From contig NZ_CP060720.1 of assembly GCF_014397115.1 (NCBI RefSeq), positions 2,000,001 through 2,064,000 on the forward strand: a DNA stretch of 64,000 nt, in the 5' to 3' direction. The translations under genes and the position numbers were made by a program. Below the pieces are notes generated by a model. The model did no database searches. It was not told where the DNA came from and worked only from the letters and a program-made list of their open reading frames with translations. Shown one piece after another: positions 42,064 through 53,000 of the stretch (position 1 is the first letter of the stretch; each line of letters opens with the position of its first letter). Source of the DNA: Vagococcus carniphilus (GTDB lineage Bacteria > Bacillota > Bacilli > Lactobacillales > Vagococcaceae).

Positions 42064-42771
42064 ATGAAACAAAATAATTCGAAACTTTACAAAGTTCTTT
42101 TGGTGATTATCATACTAATCCCATTAAACATCTTTGTCGGTAGTAATCACTATCTTCTTGGCAAACTAATTGCTGGTGCCTTATCCTTATCTCTAGTTAT
42201 TGCTGTGTACTGGTTTATTAAGGCAATTGCTTCCAAAAATAAAAAATCAGATAATAATATTCCTTACTTAACTAAAGAAAAAGAAGAGCATTATGCTGAT
42301 TTTGGAATGAATGACCAAGAAATTGCTTTTTTCAGAGATACAATGGCACAAGCTAAAAAGAATATCGCTACTCTTGAAGAAAATATGAATCAAGTAGCTA
42401 AATTAAAAGCAATTAATCTAAGATATGATACACTAAAAGCAACAAAAGCTATGTTTAAAGAAATCGTTAAAGAGCCAAATAAATTACATCAATCTGATCA
42501 ATTCTTATACAATCATTTGCCGAACTTAGTAGAGTTAACTAATAAATACGTTGAAATTAACAATCATGAACTAAAAAATAAAAATACTTTTGAAGTTCTT
42601 AATCAAAGTGCGGTAGCGATTGAAGAAGTTTCTCAACTTATCGTTAATGATTACTCTGATTTTGTTAAAGATGATTTAGAAGATTTAGATGTAGAAATCT
42701 CTATTGCAAAACAAAATATTAACCGTGAAAAAGAACTTGAAGAATATAAACAACAAAAGGAGCAAATTTAA
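42064..42771 (+). CDS. xpaC: XpaC-family protein (5-bromo-4-chloroindolyl phosphate hydrolysis)
   Basis: A 235-residue protein with two N-terminal membrane helices (residues 9-25 and 30-50), followed by a soluble helical domain rich in coiled-coil heptads. Family members are genetically linked to TelA, and the stop is directly followed by the telA ATG. The original indolyl-phosphate phenotype is indirect and no phosphatase motif is present. It probably works with TelA in envelope-stress tolerance. Confidence 0.85.
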   Translation: MKQNNSKLYKVLLVIIILIPLNIFVGSNHYLLGKLIAGALSLSLVIAVYWFIKAIASKNKKSDNNIPYLTKEKEEHYADFGMNDQEIAFFRDTMAQAKKNIATLEENMNQVAKLKAINLRYDTLKATKAMFKEIVKEPNKLHQSDQFLYNHLPNLVELTNKYVEINNHELKNKNTFEVLNQSAVAIEEVSQLIVNDYSDFVKDDLEDLDVEISIAKQNINREKELEEYKQQKEQI

Positions 42772-43983
42772 ATGACTGATGAATTAAAAACAGATGATTT
42801 ATTAAAAGATGTTACACCCGTTAATAATACATTAGATGATTTATTAACTAATCCCTTTGAAGCACCTGATGCTTCGAAATTAGCTATGCAGGATGAAAAA
42901 AAATTACAAACAAATACAACTCAAGCAACTAAAGTAATTGATAAACTGCCAGAAGATCGTCAAAAACAAGCCCGAGAGTTAGCAGCTCAAATTGACACAA
43001 GTGATAGCCAAGCAGTACTAAGTTACGGAGTTGCTGCTCAACAAAAACTAGGTGAATTCTCTCATACAATGTTAAATCACGTTCAAGCTCAAGATATTGG
43101 TCCTATGGGAGACTCTTTAACTGAGTTAATGTACCGCTTAAATGAAGCAAGCCCAAGTGAACTTGAAGCACAGGATAAAAATATCTTTAAACGCATGTTT
43201 GGTAAAGTAAAACAATCCGTTTATGAAATTACCGCTAAATACCAACAAATTGGTGCGCAAATTGATAAAATTGCTGTTAAACTTGATAAAGAAAAAAACG
43301 GCTTACTACAAGACAATTTAATGCTTGAGCAACTCTACCATAAAAACAAAGATTATTTTGACGCTTTAAACATTTATATTGCTGCAGGAGAAGTGAAAAT
43401 TGAAGAATTAGAAATGGTTACTATTCCTGAAGCAATCAAAACAGCTGAGGCTAGTGGCGATCAAATGGATGCTCAGATTGTTAGTGATTTAAACCAGTTT
43501 GTTGATCGACTGGAAAAAAGAACTCATGATTTAAAATTAGCTAGACAAATTACGATTCAACAAGCACCTCAGATTCGTTTGATTCAAAATACCAATCAAG
43601 CTTTGGCTGAAAAAATTCAAGCATCAATTAATACAGCTATCCCGTTATGGAAAAATCAAGTTGCAATAGCTTTAACTCTTTTACGTCAAAAAGATGCCGT
43701 TACTGCACAACGTCAAGTCTCTCAAACCACAAATGATTTGCTAACTAAAAACTCTGAAATGTTGAAAATTTCAGCAATTGAGACAGCAGAAGAAAATGAA
43801 CGTGGTATTGTTGATGTTGAAACATTGCAAAAAACACAAAATGACTTAATTGAAACGATTCAAGAAACATTACGTATTCAAAAAGAAGGAAAAGAGAAAC
43901 GACGTAATGCTGAAATTGAACTAACTGTCATGGAAGAAGATTTAAAAAATAAATTACTTGAAATGTCTAACCAACATAACTAA
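42772..43983 (+). CDS. telA: Toxic anion resistance protein, TelA family
   Basis: Soluble, almost entirely helical protein of 403 residues. Conserved TelA stretches are [47 protein letters not shown] and [34 protein letters not shown]. The family confers tolerance to tellurite and to cell-wall-active antibiotics in Listeria and others, by an unknown mechanism. It is co-translated with xpaC. Confidence 0.92.
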   Translation: MTDELKTDDLLKDVTPVNNTLDDLLTNPFEAPDASKLAMQDEKKLQTNTTQATKVIDKLPEDRQKQARELAAQIDTSDSQAVLSYGVAAQQKLGEFSHTMLNHVQAQDIGPMGDSLTELMYRLNEASPSELEAQDKNIFKRMFGKVKQSVYEITAKYQQIGAQIDKIAVKLDKEKNGLLQDNLMLEQLYHKNKDYFDALNIYIAAGEVKIEELEMVTIPEAIKTAEASGDQMDAQIVSDLNQFVDRLEKRTHDLKLARQITIQQAPQIRLIQNTNQALAEKIQASINTAIPLWKNQVAIALTLLRQKDAVTAQRQVSQTTNDLLTKNSEMLKISAIETAEENERGIVDVETLQKTQNDLIETIQETLRIQKEGKEKRRNAEIELTVMEEDLKNKLLEMSNQHN

Positions 43984-43988
43984 TAAAT

Positions 43989-44038
43989 AAGGAATTGTCG
44001 CAAAAGTGTTACTTACTTTTGTTACAATTCCTTTTCTT
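43989..44038. terminator. Terminator of xpaC-telA
   Basis: AAGGAATTGT/ACAATTCCTT (43989-43998 with 44024-44033) encloses a second helix AAAAGT/ACTTTT. A T-rich tail follows, and the structure overlaps the 3' end of dinB. Confidence 0.8.
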
Positions 44039-45149
44039 TTTCCCATAAAGGTAATTTAATTAATTCATAACTTTTGGAATCTAAATTAGTTACTGTAATT
44101 CCTAACAAACGAATCCCTCTTTCCAATAAGTCAAAGGAATCCCAAATTTGTTTAGCATGAAAAAAAAGAGTTTCTTGATCATCCACATAATCAGGTAAAG
44201 TGACTCGTCTGGTAAATGTTTCGTAATCCCTGTCTCTAACTTTTAAAACAACGGTTTTCCCATGAAGTTGTACCCGACTTAGGGCCTTTTCAACATCAGC
44301 TGCTAATTCTCTTAACTGCATAATGACCGCTTCTTCTGTCACTAAAGGTTTACCATAAGTGCTCTCTCGCCCAACTGATTTCCTATCTCTATGAGGTTCA
44401 ACGGGCGAATCATGAATTCCTCTAACTTTACGATATAAGGAATAACCCATTTTCCCAAAATTCTGAATAAGTTCCATCTCTGATTTTTCATATAGGTCAG
44501 CCCCAACAAAAATACCTAACTCGTGCATTTTAGGAACTGTTTTTTTGCCTACTCCATGAAAGTCTTCAATAGGCAGTTTTTTTAAAAAATCTACAGCCTG
44601 CTCCGGCATGATAAGCGTCATCCCTTTTGGCTTTTCAAAATCAGAAGCTAATTTAGCTAAAAATTTATTATAGCTTACACCAGCAGAACACGTTAAATGA
44701 AGTTTTTGCCAAATTTCCAATTGAATCATTCGAGCGATTTTTATAGCACTCTTTATATTTTTCTTATTCTCAGTAACATCTAGATAGGCTTCATCCAATG
44801 AAAGTGGTTCAATCATATCTGTATACTCATGAAAAATTTTATGTATCTCTTTTGAAATTTCTGCATAATGACTTCTATTACCTTGAACAAAATTAGCTTT
44901 TGGACAAAGTTCATAAGCTTTTTGAGCACTCATAGCTGAATGGATGCCATACTTTCTGGCTTCATAATTAGCTGTTGTTACTACTCCTTTTCCTCCTGTA
45001 TCACGAGGATGTTTAGCAATAACTAAAGGATGCCCCACTAACTCTGGATTATCTCTTTCTTCGACAGATGCATAAAAAGCATCCATATCAATATGAATTA
45101 TTTTTCTTGATGTATCAACTTTTAAAGGAAACCTCAATTGATTGGACAC
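44022..45149 (-). CDS. dinB: DNA polymerase IV (Y family)
   Basis: Error-prone translesion polymerase. Catalytic carboxylates are in KIIHIDMDAFYASVEERD and MIEPLSLDEAYLDVT. The helix-hairpin-helix IEDFHGVGKKTVPKMHELGI and the little-finger domain follow. The start is placed at GTG 45149 (MSNQLRFPL), 8 nt after GGGAGG. The upstream ATG at 45170 lies inside a LexA-box-like palindrome, has no ribosome site, and would add codons made of the ribosome site itself. SOS control is indicated by that box. Confidence 0.93.
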   Translation of the reverse strand: MSNQLRFPLKVDTSRKIIHIDMDAFYASVEERDNPELVGHPLVIAKHPRDTGGKGVVTTANYEARKYGIHSAMSAQKAYELCPKANFVQGNRSHYAEISKEIHKIFHEYTDMIEPLSLDEAYLDVTENKKNIKSAIKIARMIQLEIWQKLHLTCSAGVSYNKFLAKLASDFEKPKGMTLIMPEQAVDFLKKLPIEDFHGVGKKTVPKMHELGIFVGADLYEKSEMELIQNFGKMGYSLYRKVRGIHDSPVEPHRDRKSVGRESTYGKPLVTEEAVIMQLRELAADVEKALSRVQLHGKTVVLKVRDRDYETFTRRVTLPDYVDDQETLFFHAKQIWDSFDLLERGIRLLGITVTNLDSKSYELIKLPLWEKEKEL

Positions 45150-45163
45150 TTTCTCCACCTCCC

Positions 45164-45190
45164 AGAACATATGTTTCTATTTTTATTATA
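45164..45190 (-). promoter_or_regulatory. dinB promoter with LexA/DinR box
   Basis: TATAAT (minus strand, 45185-45190) is followed near the expected transcription start by the palindrome AGAACATATGTTTC (45164-45177). It matches the Gram-positive SOS consensus CGAAC-N4-GTTCG at 11 of 14 positions and keeps the GAACATATGTT core. Confidence 0.75.
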
Positions 45191-45201
45191 AATGAAAACA
45201 T

Positions 45202-45316
45202 AAAAAAAAACCACTAAAGCCGTCGCTCTAGTGGAAATGAAGGTTGTTATTTACTCTCACTCTCGGTAGGAGTTAAGTATGAAAAACCAATTCGGGATAA
45301 TTGGTATGAGTGCATA
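45202..45316 (-). ncRNA. Candidate small regulatory RNA, with terminator
   Basis: The minus strand shows a TATAGT -10 just upstream and then about 110 nt. This contains GTATG...CATAC enclosing the hairpin CCAATTatcccgAATTGG, an unpaired CTCCTACC (anti-Shine-Dalgarno-like), and finally CCACTA-a-AGC/GCT-c-TAGTGG followed by nine T residues. Such a U9 terminator with no gene before it points to a dedicated transcript. It does not match 6S, 4.5S or tmRNA. The 5' end is a guess. Confidence 0.45.
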
Positions 45317-45344
45317 CTACTATAAAACGATTAAAGAAATTTGA
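45279..45344 (+). CDS. Possible 21-residue peptide opposite the candidate small RNA
   Basis: ATG 45279 follows AGGAG at a 6-nt spacer and opens a 21-codon frame, MKNQFGIIGMSAYYYKTIKEI, before TGA. It is antisense to the candidate small RNA, whose CTCCTACC covers this ribosome site. The geometry recalls type I toxin-antitoxin loci, but the peptide lacks the membrane helix of the Fst/Ldr families. Its function is unknown and its existence uncertain. Confidence 0.25.
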   Translation: MKNQFGIIGMSAYYYKTIKEI

Positions 45345-45364
45345 TTAAACCCTATTAATACAGT

Positions 45365-45395
45365 AAAAAAAGAATGAGAGTTATCTCATTCTTTT
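45365..45395. terminator. Terminator of the DUF975 gene (bidirectional in form)
   Basis: AGAATGAGA (45371-45379) pairs with TCTCATTCT (45384-45392). Seven A residues lie to the left and T4 to the right. Confidence 0.75.
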
Positions 45396-46251
45396 AGAAA
45401 CTTGTCCATTCTTCTTCATCTTCAATAGGAACATCTACTGTCGTTGATAAAAATTGGTCTTTAGCTAAATCATTATAAAAAGCTGCTTTTGTTGCGTTGA
45501 TATAAGGATTAATCCATAACATCGCAATACCACCAGTTATCATTCCTAATAAATACCAACCAATAAAGCTTAAGTCAATCCAAAACAATCTTCCTTTGTG
45601 GCCTCTCATTAAATTGCGACTTTCCGTAATAAAACTTGTCGCTCCCATACTTTTTACATCTTGATTCATAGCCATATCTTTATAGATAAAGTTTGATTGT
45701 GAATACGAATAATGCTTAACAAATGCTGGGATAACAAGAGCAAACGACCATAAGACTTTAAAAATATACATTAATAAATTAATTAATAAAATGGGAACAA
45801 AGTCATTACCATTAAAAATCCGAAAAGCATCTTTTATCTCCATCGATTGTTCTTTCCGTCTCCTAATAACATCTAAAAATGTAAAGCTAATACCAATTGT
45901 TATAAAATAAATCCCAATATCAATCAAAGGTGCAATACCGTATGATGAAAAATCAACATTTAAACCATCAAAGGGTGAACTAAAATCCACATCTTCTGAA
46001 TCAAATTCATCTGTCAATTCATCACTTAATTGATACCTAACCGTCTCAGCAAAATCCGAAGTACCACTATCTGTGTCGGATGTTACCATGAACGAAACAA
46101 AGACAAGCATAGCTGCTATAACAAGTCCAATAAAAAACATCATGATAATTTGCATAATCGAAGGAATTAAATTCAATAAGACAGCTTCCTTCCAACGACC
46201 ACTTAAGCTATCTTTTGCTTCTCTTTTTAATTGCGCTGAAGTTTTATACAC
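45394..46251 (-). CDS. DUF975 family membrane protein
   Basis: A 285-residue integral membrane protein. It starts with the family motif KTSAQLKREAKDSLSGRWKEAVLLNLIPSI, has five or six helices, and contains SYSQSNFIYKDMAMNQDVKSMGATSFITESRNLMRGHKGRLFWIDLSFIGW, typical of DUF975. The function of the family is unknown. AGGAGGAGAAAC precedes the ATG. It appears monocistronic. Confidence 0.88.
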   Translation of the reverse strand: MYKTSAQLKREAKDSLSGRWKEAVLLNLIPSIMQIIMMFFIGLVIAAMLVFVSFMVTSDTDSGTSDFAETVRYQLSDELTDEFDSEDVDFSSPFDGLNVDFSSYGIAPLIDIGIYFITIGISFTFLDVIRRRKEQSMEIKDAFRIFNGNDFVPILLINLLMYIFKVLWSFALVIPAFVKHYSYSQSNFIYKDMAMNQDVKSMGATSFITESRNLMRGHKGRLFWIDLSFIGWYLLGMITGGIAMLWINPYINATKAAFYNDLAKDQFLSTTVDVPIEDEEEWTSF

Positions 46252-46315
46252 GTTTCTCCTCCTCCTTTATGAAAAGAATTTTACCATTTTTTGTTCTTTA
46301 ACTCCACATGTTTAT

Positions 46316-49300
46316 TTAATTATCTAACATTTCAATTTGTTTATCCCCTTTTAAAAGGACTAACTTTACAGAAGTGACTTTTCTTTGTTTTATCTGTTCT
46401 AATGCTTGACGATAAAGATTTAACTGTCCGACATATTTTTTCTTAATCGATTCAATATCTGCTTCTGTTGCTTTTTTTGGAACATAATCAGTTTTAAAGT
46501 CATAAAGTATTAACTCATCTTCCGTTTCAATAAATCCATCAATGATCCCATGAACTAATAATTTATCTGTTTCTTTTCCTTCAAAATTAGAAAAAATTTG
46601 TTTTGCCTCAAGAAGTAAAGAAAATGGTTGCTCTCTTTTTATGTGGTTATTTTCTTTTAATAATTGTTGCCCAAACGACGTGTTAAAGAATTTTAGAATA
46701 AGTTCTTGATCGATTTTTTGAGCAATATTCTCCTCTAATACTTTTGTCTGGATCAATGTGTTTATCAATTCATCTAAATTTCCCGAAGTTGGTTGTTTAG
46801 ATAAATCCAACATTTGCATGACTAAATGGGTAGCTGTTCCAATCTCAGCAGGAGTTGCCCCCTTCATTTTACTTAAAAATGCTGGTTTAGCTAACTCCTC
46901 TCCCACTATTCGATTGCCAGATAGTGTCATTGGTTTTGAAAAATCTAAAACTTGAAGTTCTTTATTATCCGGATCTTCAAATACACGTTTAATTTCTGAT
47001 ACAGACTGATAACTAGTTGTAACTGTTGCTGAAAGGTCTGAATATTGATAATTTAATCGGTCAACTACTTGTTTGAGAAACTGAGGATCAGGTCCATCAT
47101 TTTCAAGATGATTAGTTATTTTTTCAAGTTCTGTCGCTCCTTGTTTTAAAATAACATCGTCTTTCGTAAAAAATTGAATACTAAAATCTCCCGGCAAACT
47201 CCCTAAGCCTTTCACAGGATCTAGAGTAATACTAGGAAAAGCCTTGAGTGTTTCAGGGTGTCTGACTAAACTCATACCAACCCATCCCATTAAACTTCTC
47301 TGAGCCAGTCTACCACTTGTTGAAAGAATCAAGTGATCCGATGTCAGATTTTGTTGCCATTTTTTCAAAGCATCTTCTTGATTTTTATAAGAGCCAACTA
47401 AAAAGAGTTTTTCTTCCGCTCTTGTTAATGCTACATATAACTTTCTCATTTCTTCTGCAAGTAATTTACGCCTTTTTTGTTCCCTAATCACCACATAAGG
47501 TAATGTCTCATATTTAATCCTGTTTTCCGAATCAAAATATTTAATTCCTGCACCTAAACTTTCATCAAAAATAAACGATTGTTGATTGATATCTGTCATA
47601 TTAAACTGTTTGCTCATATCCAGAACAAAGACTACTGGAAATTCAAGCCCTTTACTCGCATGAATAGTCATCACTCGTACTGCATCTTCAGAGTCACTCA
47701 AGTCATTTGGTTCTGCTAAATCTTTATCTTTAGCTTGCATTTTTTCAATAAAACGAATGAACTGAAACAACCCTTTAAAGTTCATCTCTTCATAAGCAGT
47801 TGCTCGTTCATATAAGGCATGAAGATTAGCTTGTCTCTGTTTTCCAGAAGGCATGCCGCCTACATAATCCAGTAAACCTGTCTCTTGGTATATTCGCCAA
47901 ATTAAAGTAACTAATTTTTCTCGTCTAGCTAGTTCTCGCCAACCAGTTAGTAATTGGTTAAACTCTTCAATTTTTTGATATAATTCTGAGCGATTCGTTT
48001 CTTCTCTTAAATATTGTCTTAATGCATCATAATAGTAACCCGTTTGAGAAAATTGTCTGATCTTTACCATATCATTTTCTTTAATTCCAACAATCGGCGA
48101 GCGAAGAACTGCTGCAAGTGGAATATCTTGATAAGGATTGTCAATAATTTGAAGCAAAGCAACCATTATCTTTACTTCAGTTGCTTGAAAATAATTTTGA
48201 GTATCATTAATATAAAGAGGAATATCTAATTCTTTAAAAACATCTAGAATAACTAAATTATTTTTTTTCGTTGGGCTTAATAAAACAATATCTTGATATT
48301 TAATAGGTCGAGTCTCTTTTTTCTTTTTATCAAAAATAGGAAACTTATTATCAATCATTTCTTTGATTTTTTTTCCAACAATTAATAATTCACCTTCTGT
48401 TTTATCATCAATTGTAAACGTTAAATCTAAGTTTTCAATTTCCTCTTCTTCAGATTCACTCTCAAAAATTAAAATTTCTGTATCATGAGACTTAGTTTCT
48501 GGATATCCCTTAAATCCTGTAATTAACTCAGCACTTTTATCGTATTCAATTTGGCCTAATTCTCTATCCATTAATTGAGTGAAGATAAGATTAGTAAAAT
48601 CTAAAACACTACCTCTAGAGCGAAAGTTTTCTGCTAAAATAATTCTACGTCCATCATCATTAGTTGCGTATTGTTCATACTTTTCAATAAAAAGAGTAGG
48701 ATCTGCCAAACGAAACGCATAAATAGATTGTTTCACATCACCAACCATAAATAAATTACCATTCTCTTGGTCAACTTTTCTTAACCAGTAAAGAATACCT
48801 TCTTGCAACCTATTAACATCTTGGTATTCATCAACCAAAACTTCCTTAAATTTATTACGATAATAGATAGATGCTTCTGAAGCTACCCACTCATCTGATT
48901 CTAGCTGTCTTAAAATAGCTAAAGTAAAATGTTCTAAATCGTTAAAATCGACTAAATTCTTCTTTTCTTTTTCCTTACGAAAGCTTTCTAAGTAAATTTT
49001 ACAAACAGAAACCATCTCTTCGACAAGTGGTTTCGTTTGCTTCATCAACTCTAACATTTTCTCAGGTGACAAGCTGAAATAGTTCTTTTTAATAGTCGCT
49101 ACCCTTTTCTTAATCATATCTCGTTCATTTTTTATCTCTTCATAGAAAGCCATCACTTCTTCTGGGCTTGTTTTTTTACTTGGTCCTTTAATAACAGCAA
49201 ATTTAGTAGATAGTAAAGACTCATAGCATCCTGTTAAATCATCTGAATTTACTTGATTACTTAACGTCTGGATAAACAATAAATCTGATTCTAGAACCCC

Positions 49301-50077
49301 AACGGTTTTTTCAAAATCAGGCTCTCCTTTGATTTGCCGAATTAAAGATTCACATTGCTCTTTGATTTGAAGAAACTCTTTTACTAAATTAGGTTTCATT
49401 AAATTTTGATATAGTGGGCTTTCGCCAATGCTATTTTCAACTTCGTAAATAGCCGGTAAGCTATCTAACCATTTATCTGGGTCCGTATTTGATTTAGCAA
49501 AATTACATAAAGAAAAGATTAGATTAGTTAATCCATTATCATTTCGATCATTTGAAAAATTTTCTGTTAATTGATAGAATTTTTCTTTGTTCTCACCATA
49601 TAATTCTTCTCGTACCTCTTCCCACACGTCTTCTTTCAGTAAGGCTATTTCTGTTTCATCTGTCAACAATCTAAAAACTGGATCAATATGAATCAAATAA
49701 TAATATTTTCTAATAACCGTTAAACAAAAAGCATGTAAGGTACTAATTGAAGCTGTCGGAAGTAAACTCAATTGTCGAATCAAATGTTGTCTGCTATCAA
49801 TATCTGTTTCTTCATTAATAGCTGTTTGCACAGCTACTTGTATTCTTTGCTTCATCTCTTTTGCCGCTGCTTCTGTATACGTTACAATCAGCAATTCATC
49901 TACATTTACACCACTTTTTATTTTTTGAATAACTCGCTCTACTAAAACAGTGGTTTTACCAGAACCTGCTGAAGCAGAAATTAATAAATTACTACCACCA
50001 TCATAAACAGCTTGCCACTGCTTATCAGTGAAATGGCTATTTTCAGGTTTCAAAGGAATTACTACTTCATTCGTCAT
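46316..50077 (-). CDS. addA: ATP-dependent helicase/nuclease subunit A
   Basis: Helicase-nuclease subunit (RexA) of the double-strand-break resection complex. At 1253 residues it is full length. Walker A ISASAGSGKTTVLVER lies near residue 34, with UvrD motifs LVDEYQDVNRLQEGILYWLR, GDVKQSIYAFRLADP, TIHASKGLEFPVVF and YVALTRAEEKLFLVG. The C-terminal RecB-like nuclease has LILYDFKTDYV. It overlaps the addB stop by 11 bp, with GGAGGAAC inside addB as ribosome site. Confidence 0.96.
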   Translation of the reverse strand: MTNEVVIPLKPENSHFTDKQWQAVYDGGSNLLISASAGSGKTTVLVERVIQKIKSGVNVDELLIVTYTEAAAKEMKQRIQVAVQTAINEETDIDSRQHLIRQLSLLPTASISTLHAFCLTVIRKYYYLIHIDPVFRLLTDETEIALLKEDVWEEVREELYGENKEKFYQLTENFSNDRNDNGLTNLIFSLCNFAKSNTDPDKWLDSLPAIYEVENSIGESPLYQNLMKPNLVKEFLQIKEQCESLIRQIKGEPDFEKTVGVLESDLLFIQTLSNQVNSDDLTGCYESLLSTKFAVIKGPSKKTSPEEVMAFYEEIKNERDMIKKRVATIKKNYFSLSPEKMLELMKQTKPLVEEMVSVCKIYLESFRKEKEKKNLVDFNDLEHFTLAILRQLESDEWVASEASIYYRNKFKEVLVDEYQDVNRLQEGILYWLRKVDQENGNLFMVGDVKQSIYAFRLADPTLFIEKYEQYATNDDGRRIILAENFRSRGSVLDFTNLIFTQLMDRELGQIEYDKSAELITGFKGYPETKSHDTEILIFESESEEEEIENLDLTFTIDDKTEGELLIVGKKIKEMIDNKFPIFDKKKKETRPIKYQDIVLLSPTKKNNLVILDVFKELDIPLYINDTQNYFQATEVKIMVALLQIIDNPYQDIPLAAVLRSPIVGIKENDMVKIRQFSQTGYYYDALRQYLREETNRSELYQKIEEFNQLLTGWRELARREKLVTLIWRIYQETGLLDYVGGMPSGKQRQANLHALYERATAYEEMNFKGLFQFIRFIEKMQAKDKDLAEPNDLSDSEDAVRVMTIHASKGLEFPVVFVLDMSKQFNMTDINQQSFIFDESLGAGIKYFDSENRIKYETLPYVVIREQKRRKLLAEEMRKLYVALTRAEEKLFLVGSYKNQEDALKKWQQNLTSDHLILSTSGRLAQRSLMGWVGMSLVRHPETLKAFPSITLDPVKGLGSLPGDFSIQFFTKDDVILKQGATELEKITNHLENDGPDPQFLKQVVDRLNYQYSDLSATVTTSYQSVSEIKRVFEDPDNKELQVLDFSKPMTLSGNRIVGEELAKPAFLSKMKGATPAEIGTATHLVMQMLDLSKQPTSGNLDELINTLIQTKVLEENIAQKIDQELILKFFNTSFGQQLLKENNHIKREQPFSLLLEAKQIFSNFEGKETDKLLVHGIIDGFIETEDELILYDFKTDYVPKKATEADIESIKKKYVGQLNLYRQALEQIKQRKVTSVKLVLLKGDKQIEMLDN

Positions 50078-53000
50078 TTTTTTGTTCCTCCATTTGGCAC
50101 TTCATTATCTCTTCCTTATCTAAGGGTTCAATTCGATGATAATTATTTTCCTTTAGCATGACGTCAAATTGACAAACACTTCTAAAGGGACAAAATTCGC
50201 AGGCAACTCTTGTTTGACCTTTATAAGCTGGATTTAACTTAGTTGATCCTTTAAAAATAGCTTCTCCTGCCTCTTTAAACTTCGTTTGGTTATTGTCAAT
50301 TAACCAATCTAACTCTTCTTCTGATACAAAGCGGGAAGATTTCATCGTTCCTTTTTTTAATTGTTCATACGGATAAACACTAGATTTAATCCCTAAATCG
50401 ATTGTTTTATCTAGGCTTTCCAGTAATCGTTCTTCTTTGACTAATATGCCTTCATATTTAAAAGCTTTCAGCATCTCTTCTTCTAATGTTTCATCCGTAA
50501 TTTTTTCAGATCCTGTTAAAACTGGGTTTTGAACATGCATATAAAAAGCGCCTGCTGCCTTGGCTTTTTCTCCAACTAACGTAACGGCATTTTCTAAAGC
50601 CACATTTAAATAAGTGACCATCTGAAGTGCTAATCCATAATAAGCATCAACAAAATCAAAATTATGCTTACTTGATTTGTAATCAATCACTGATAAGTAT
50701 ACGTCTTCTTCTATTTTCATCTTATCAATTCGGTCAATTTTTCCTCGAACTTTTAATTTTTTCTGTTGACTCAATTCAAAATCTAGACTATCTAAACTAA
50801 TTTCCTGCAAAGCTTGTCCAAATAAGACTTCTGTTTGAATCACATCCATATTACTTCGTTCACTTTGTCGTTTTAAAGACCAACCAACTCGGTGAATTGT
50901 TTTTTCTAATTGATATTTGATATAGTTCATTCGGTTTGTTGTGTTCAAAATAGCAAATTTATCTTCTCCAAGAACATTCATCAAAACCGCTTGAGTTAAA
51001 TCATAGATATCACCTTGAGTCATTTGACTCAATACTAATTCTCTTTTTATCAATTCTTTAAAAAATTGATCCAAAGTTTCATGATAAAAATCTCCCGTAG
51101 CTGCTGGAGACAGTTCGAATTTATCACGCTCTTTTAAGCCTAAACCATACATTAAAAAATACTTGTATTGGCATTTGTAGAAATTCTCAATTTTCGAAAC
51201 AGATGCATAAACCGTATCTCCATATAGTTCCTCTACTGAAACAGGCGATAGGTTTTCAGGTATATTTTGATGTTCTAAACTCGATAATAATCGTTTTGTT
51301 TTAAATTCTTTCTCTTTTAATAAACGTTTTTCTAATTGATTAAATAACCAAGGTGCTGGATAATTTTCATCTTGTAATAAGCGTTTAAAACCAATCCACT
51401 GACTAAGTAACACATCATCTGTTGAAAAATCAGATACATTTATGTCTTGATTCACTTCAAAACCATGTGACTTACTTTGTTCTTCAACACCAAGAGATTT
51501 TTTTAGTACTTCTAAGTAAGGGGATATTTTTATCTCTTTACTTGTTTCACTTATTCTTGGATAAGACAATATGATTTTTTCTGTTGCGGATAATAAAGAG
51601 AGATAAAAAACGAACGGTTCTTTAGCAGAGTCACCTGTCCGATCTTTTTTTAAATGTTTTTCAACAGGTAATTGTTCTTTTATCAGGCCTCGCTCTTCAT
51701 CTGTCAGCAATGTTTTATTTTCAATTTTTCTTGGTAACTGTTGATCTGTTGCCCCAATAATAAAAGTGACTTTGCTTTTTTTAGCTCGAACCAAATCCAT
51801 CGAAGTAACAACTAACTGATCTAAAGTTGTTGGGACTTTGCTAAAAGACAACCCTTCTAATCCTGTTTGGAATATTTGTATAAACTCTTTCAATTCAAAC
51901 GGATAGTCGCCCATTAGTTCGGTGTATTCATCTAATAAAGTCATCAATGATTGCCAAGCTTGTTCATGATTTCTAGCTTTAATCAGATTACCTCGCAGAA
52001 GTTCTTGATCTCTCATAAACAAAATTTGTTTTTCAATACCTGCTTCAATTAAAAAATCATAAAAAACAAGACTCGCTTCTTTTCCTAGACTGACTTTTTC
52101 TAATTTTTTAAAAAAAGGAGCTACATAATCTCTAATCAAGTGACGTATATCGTTTGATTTTTCTTGAATGATTTGATCCTTGTCTAGTGTGTCTTCTTCT
52201 GAACCATAATGGTAATTAATATATTTCCAATCTTGTTTTTTTATCCAATCATTACCACTATAACCATAGGCTAATACGACATTTTCTGTGTAATCAATCT
52301 GTTCTCTAAAAGACAACATAAAGTCTTCCCATTGCAAGTTTGCTTCAAGTTCTTGATTATCTGGACAAAATAGCTCTGTTCTCAAAAATCGTAGCACATC
52401 TCGGTACTGATAGTAATGTTGATTCATATTAAAAAGAGATTGTAAAAAATCCACTAGTGGATGATGTTTCATTTCTTGCTCTTGATTCATATAAAAAGGA
52501 ATATCGTTCGATGAAAAAACCGGTTCAATAATTCGTTGATACGATTCGATATCTCTTGTTAAAACAACCATGTCTTGGTATCGATAATGCCCACTTGCAA
52601 CTAATTCTCTAATTTTTTTAGCAACAGACATAACTTCTGCATAAGAATCATTGCACTTCCAAATTTCTAGTACATCTTGTCCTTCTTGTTTATTCTGTGG
52701 ATTAGATTTAGCTAATTTTTGACTAGCTTGCCAAGCTTCATCTATGACATTTAGTTTAGAATCAACTGCTCCTGTTAATTTTTTGTCAATTAAGACAGGT
52801 AATTGATTCATTTGAGCCAGTTGAAATAGCTCTTGATATAAAACACCTGTATTATAAAAAAGATCAATACTTTGAGGCGCCTGTTGGGTGTATTTTTGAT
52901 TTAATACAAGAGCAATTCGGAATTCACCTGAAACACGCATTAATTGTTCAATCAACTGTTTTTCTATTGCTGTAAAATTAGTGAATCCAGATACAATAAA

